Shown here piece by piece: positions 4,806-6,471 of a stretch of DNA of 6,471 nt (the stretch's first letter is position 1; each line of letters begins with the position of its first letter). Below the pieces are notes generated by a model. The model ran no database searches. It saw only the letters and a list, made by a program, of their open reading frames with translations, and was not told the origin of the DNA. A program made the position numbers and the translations under genes. The DNA comes from Mycobacterium sp. (GTDB lineage Bacteria; Actinomycetota; Actinomycetes; Mycobacteriales; Mycobacteriaceae): contig JAGQTR010000387.1 in assembly GCA_020438915.1 (NCBI GenBank), forward strand, positions 1 to 6,471, in the 5' to 3' direction.

Positions 4806-4831
4806 GGAACTCTTTCCGCGTCTGAGCCGTT
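4806..4831 (+). promoter_or_regulatory. ECF-type (SigE/SigH) promoter of sigB
   Basis: GGAAC (4806-4810) is followed by 17 bp and CGTT (4828-4831), the consensus shared by mycobacterial SigE, SigH and SigL. The M. tuberculosis sigB gene is known to be transcribed from such a promoter under surface, heat and oxidative stress. The transcript would start near 4837-4840, giving a leader of about 30 nt before ATG 4869 that includes the AGGAGG ribosome site. Confidence 0.8.
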
Positions 4832-4868
4832 GTAGCTCATGAAAGTTCGACCCAATCAGGAGGCCGTA

Positions 4869-5828
4869 ATGGCGAATGCCACCAGCACTCGCGTTGACCA
4901 CAATCTGGACGCCCAGAGCCCAGCCGCGGACCTGGTGCGCGTGTATCTCAACGGCATCGGCAAGACGGCGTTGCTCAACGCCGCCGACGAGGTGGAGCTC
5001 GCCAAGCGAATCGAAGCCGGCCTCTATGCGCGTCATTTGCTCGACACGCGCAAACGACTCGGCGAGACGCGCAAGCGCGACCTCGCCGCCATCGTGCGCG
5101 ATGGCGAAGCGGCACGGCGCCATCTGCTCGAAGCCAACCTGCGGCTGGTGGTATCGCTGGCCAAACGCTATACCGGCCGCGGCATGCCGCTGCTGGACCT
5201 GATCCAAGAGGGCAACCTCGGCCTGATCCGTGCCATGGAGAAGTTCGACTACGCCAAGGGATTCAAGTTCTCGACATACGCCACCTGGTGGATTCGTCAA
5301 GCGATCACCCGCGGTATGGCGGATCAGAGCCGGACCATCCGACTCCCTGTCCATCTCGTCGAGCAGGTCAACAAGCTGGCCCGGATCAAACGGGAGATGC
5401 ACCAGAGCTTGGGCCGTGACGCCACCGACGAGGAGCTCGCCGAGGAATCGGGAATCCCCGCGGAGAAGATCGCCGATCTGCTCTCCCACAGTCGCGACCC
5501 GGTGAGCCTGGATATGCCGGTGGGCAGCGACGAAGAGGCGCCGCTGGGCGACTTCATCGAAGACGCTGAGGCGATGTCGGCGGAGAACGCAGTGATATCA
5601 GAATTACTGCACACCGACATTCGCTACGTCCTGACCACCTTGGACGAGCGCGAACAGCAAGTCATCCGCCTGCGGTTCGGTCTGGACGACGGCCAACCCC
5701 GCACCCTGGACCAGATCGGCAAGCTGTTCGGTCTCTCGCGCGAACGCGTGCGCCAGATCGAGCGCGAGGTGATGGCAAAGCTGCGCAACGGCGAGCGCGC
5801 CGACCGGCTGCGGTCCTACGCAAGCTGA
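4869..5828 (+). CDS. sigB: Primary-like stress sigma factor SigB
   Basis: This is a 319-residue group 2 sigma factor that binds RNA polymerase and serves general stress and stationary-phase transcription. ATG 4869 is chosen for its AGGAGG five bases upstream (4858-4863) and for a length close to the usual 323. Visible domains are region 1.2 (about residues 20-55, ADLVRVYLNGIGK), region 2 (about 88-160, with LIQEGNLGLIRAMEKFDY and the -10-reading STYATWWIRQAITRGM), region 3 (about 162-240) and region 4 (about 255-315, with RTLDQIGKLFGLSRERVRQIE). It has no long region 1.1, unlike SigA. Its region 4 is clearly paralogous to the sigA end at 1-305. It is preceded by an ECF-type promoter and an MprA-like box and ended by a strong hairpin. 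An in-frame ATG at 4839 could give 10 extra residues. Confidence 0.97.
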   Translation: MANATSTRVDHNLDAQSPAADLVRVYLNGIGKTALLNAADEVELAKRIEAGLYARHLLDTRKRLGETRKRDLAAIVRDGEAARRHLLEANLRLVVSLAKRYTGRGMPLLDLIQEGNLGLIRAMEKFDYAKGFKFSTYATWWIRQAITRGMADQSRTIRLPVHLVEQVNKLARIKREMHQSLGRDATDEELAEESGIPAEKIADLLSHSRDPVSLDMPVGSDEEAPLGDFIEDAEAMSAENAVISELLHTDIRYVLTTLDEREQQVIRLRFGLDDGQPRTLDQIGKLFGLSRERVRQIEREVMAKLRNGERADRLRSYAS

Positions 5829-5838
5829 GCGCCCGTTG

Positions 5839-5868
5839 GAAGGCCCGCCGGTTCACCGGCGGGCCTTC
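5839..5868 (+). terminator. Strong intrinsic hairpin after sigB
   Basis: A perfect 13-bp stem begins 11 bases after the sigB stop: GAAGGCCCGCCGG (5839-5851), loop TTCA, CCGGCGGGCCTTC (5856-5868). It is GC-rich and lacks a real U-tract, as is usual for mycobacterial hairpin terminators. It should separate sigB from ideR transcription. Confidence 0.85.
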
Positions 5869-5877
5869 TGCGTACCT

Positions 5878-5908
5878 GGCTTCTCCGTCGCAGGTGGGTG
5901 GAGAAGCC
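5878..5908 (+). repeat. Second stem-loop between sigB and ideR
   Basis: GGCTTCTCC (5878-5886) pairs exactly with GGAGAAGCC (5900-5908) around a 13-base loop. It lies 9 bases after the sigB terminator and upstream of the likely ideR -10, so it is either a back-up terminator or a binding site near the ideR promoter. No U-tract follows. Confidence 0.5.
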
Positions 5909-5952
5909 GTGTCACCGATTTCGATGCACCCCTGTTCAGGCGGGACGACCGG

Positions 5953-5958
5953 TAGACT
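5953..5958 (+). promoter_or_regulatory. Likely -10 element of ideR
   Basis: TAGACT fits the TANNNT -10 rule and lies 33 bases before the ideR ATG. No good -35 is seen at the right distance, which is common in mycobacterial SigA promoters. The start would be near 5965, leaving a short leader with GGAGG at 5970-5974, eleven bases before the ATG. Confidence 0.5.
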
Positions 5959-5985
5959 CTTGACCCGACGGAGGATGTGGCGCGA

Positions 5986-6471
5986 ATGAACGATCTAGTC
6001 GATACCACCGAGATGTACCTGCGAACCATTTACGACCTCGAGGAAGAGGGCGTCATCCCGCTGCGGGCGCGGATCGCAGAACGTCTGGATCAAAGTGGTC
6101 CCACCGTGAGCCAGACCGTGTCCCGGATGGAGCGCGATGGGCTGTTGCGTGTCGCCGGCGACCGGCACCTGGAGTTGACCGACAAAGGCCGGTCTCTGGC
6201 CGTCTCGGTGATGCGCAAGCATCGCCTCGCAGAGCGACTCCTGGTGGACGTCATTGGTCTGCCGTGGGAAGAAGTTCACGCCGAGGCGTGCCGCTGGGAG
6301 CACGTGATGAGCGAGGACGTCGAGCGTCGGCTTGTCCAGGTGCTCAACAACCCCACCACATCTCCGTTCGGCAACCCGATCCCCGGCCTGTCCGACCTCG
6401 GTGTCGGCGATGACCTGATCAGTGAGACCATCGACCTGATCCGGCTGACTGAGTTGCCGGCGGGCATGCCG
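5986..6471 (+). CDS. ideR: Iron-dependent transcriptional repressor IdeR (DtxR family), N-terminal 162 codons
   Basis: IdeR binds ferrous iron and then represses siderophore synthesis and uptake genes while activating iron storage. The gene runs off the window end; 162 of about 230 residues are present. The N-terminal winged helix-turn-helix (residues 1-73) includes the recognition stretch SGPTVSQTVSRMERDGLL. The dimerisation and metal domain (about 74-140) has all the known ligands: His79, Glu83 and His98 of the ancillary site, and Met10, Cys102, Glu105 and His106 of the primary site. The loop at about 142-155 differs from the M. tuberculosis version as I recall it. The C-terminal SH3-like domain lies outside. 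ATG 5986 is preceded by GGAGG at 11 bases. The next upstream ATG (5975) opens a four-codon frame whose TGA overlaps this start. Confidence 0.97.
   Translation, partial: MNDLVDTTEMYLRTIYDLEEEGVIPLRARIAERLDQSGPTVSQTVSRMERDGLLRVAGDRHLELTDKGRSLAVSVMRKHRLAERLLVDVIGLPWEEVHAEACRWEHVMSEDVERRLVQVLNNPTTSPFGNPIPGLSDLGVGDDLISETIDLIRLTELPAGMP

Noticed and set aside
4752..5489. 245-codon minus-strand frame opposite sigB
   Set aside because: It is a mirror of the highly conserved sigB coding sequence and has no independent support.
1..6471. tRNA, rRNA, CRISPR array or insertion sequence
   Set aside because: No cloverleaf, spacer-repeat pattern, transposase frame or terminal inverted repeats with target duplication were seen. 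The only mobile signature is the sigA-end direct repeat and integrase scrap.

Overview
The window comes from a high-GC actinobacterium, almost certainly a Mycobacterium/Mycolicibacterium. It carries the 3' end of sigA, all of sigB and the first 162 codons of ideR, with DUF952, zinc-ribbon, YihY/BrkB, DUF3039 and DUF3099 genes between them. The IdeR and SigB readings match the M. tuberculosis proteins as I remember them, including every metal-ligand position of IdeR that falls inside the window.

Layout. Bases 1-305 are the end of sigA (+). From about 286 to 1563 lies what I read as a small decayed integrated element. It is bounded by a perfect 23-bp direct repeat (286-308 and 1541-1563) that duplicates the last codons and stop of sigA. 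On the minus strand it holds a toxin-antitoxin-like pair: a HicA-like small protein (1333-1073) overlapped by a helix-turn-helix protein (1076-456). A well-formed promoter drives the pair. Upstream of it is a scrap of about 30 codons that looks like the C-terminus of a tyrosine recombinase, including the presumed catalytic tyrosine (1407-1493). No intact integrase remains, so the element looks stranded.

Beyond the element on the minus strand are a secreted six-cysteine protein with a long Pro/Ala tail (2090-1581) and a DUF952 protein (2600-2232). On the plus strand follow a 63-aa zinc-ribbon protein (2730-2921) and a YihY/BrkB membrane protein (2949-3995), whose start codon sits in a perfect 9-bp stem-loop. 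DUF3039 (4221-3985, minus) converges with and overlaps the YihY gene, and DUF3099 (4299-4721, plus) diverges from DUF3039.

sigB (4869-5828) has a rich upstream region: a 19-bp direct repeat with the geometry of an MprA box, a 9-bp inverted repeat, and an ECF-type promoter (GGAAC / CGTT). It ends in a strong 13-bp hairpin terminator, and ideR (5986 onward) follows with its own likely promoter.

How the genes work together. SigA and SigB are the primary and primary-like sigma factors, SigB being the stress-induced one. IdeR is the iron-dependent repressor. The small DUF genes between them have no firmly established function. The sigA-end element is the accessory part of the window and the most unusual thing in it.
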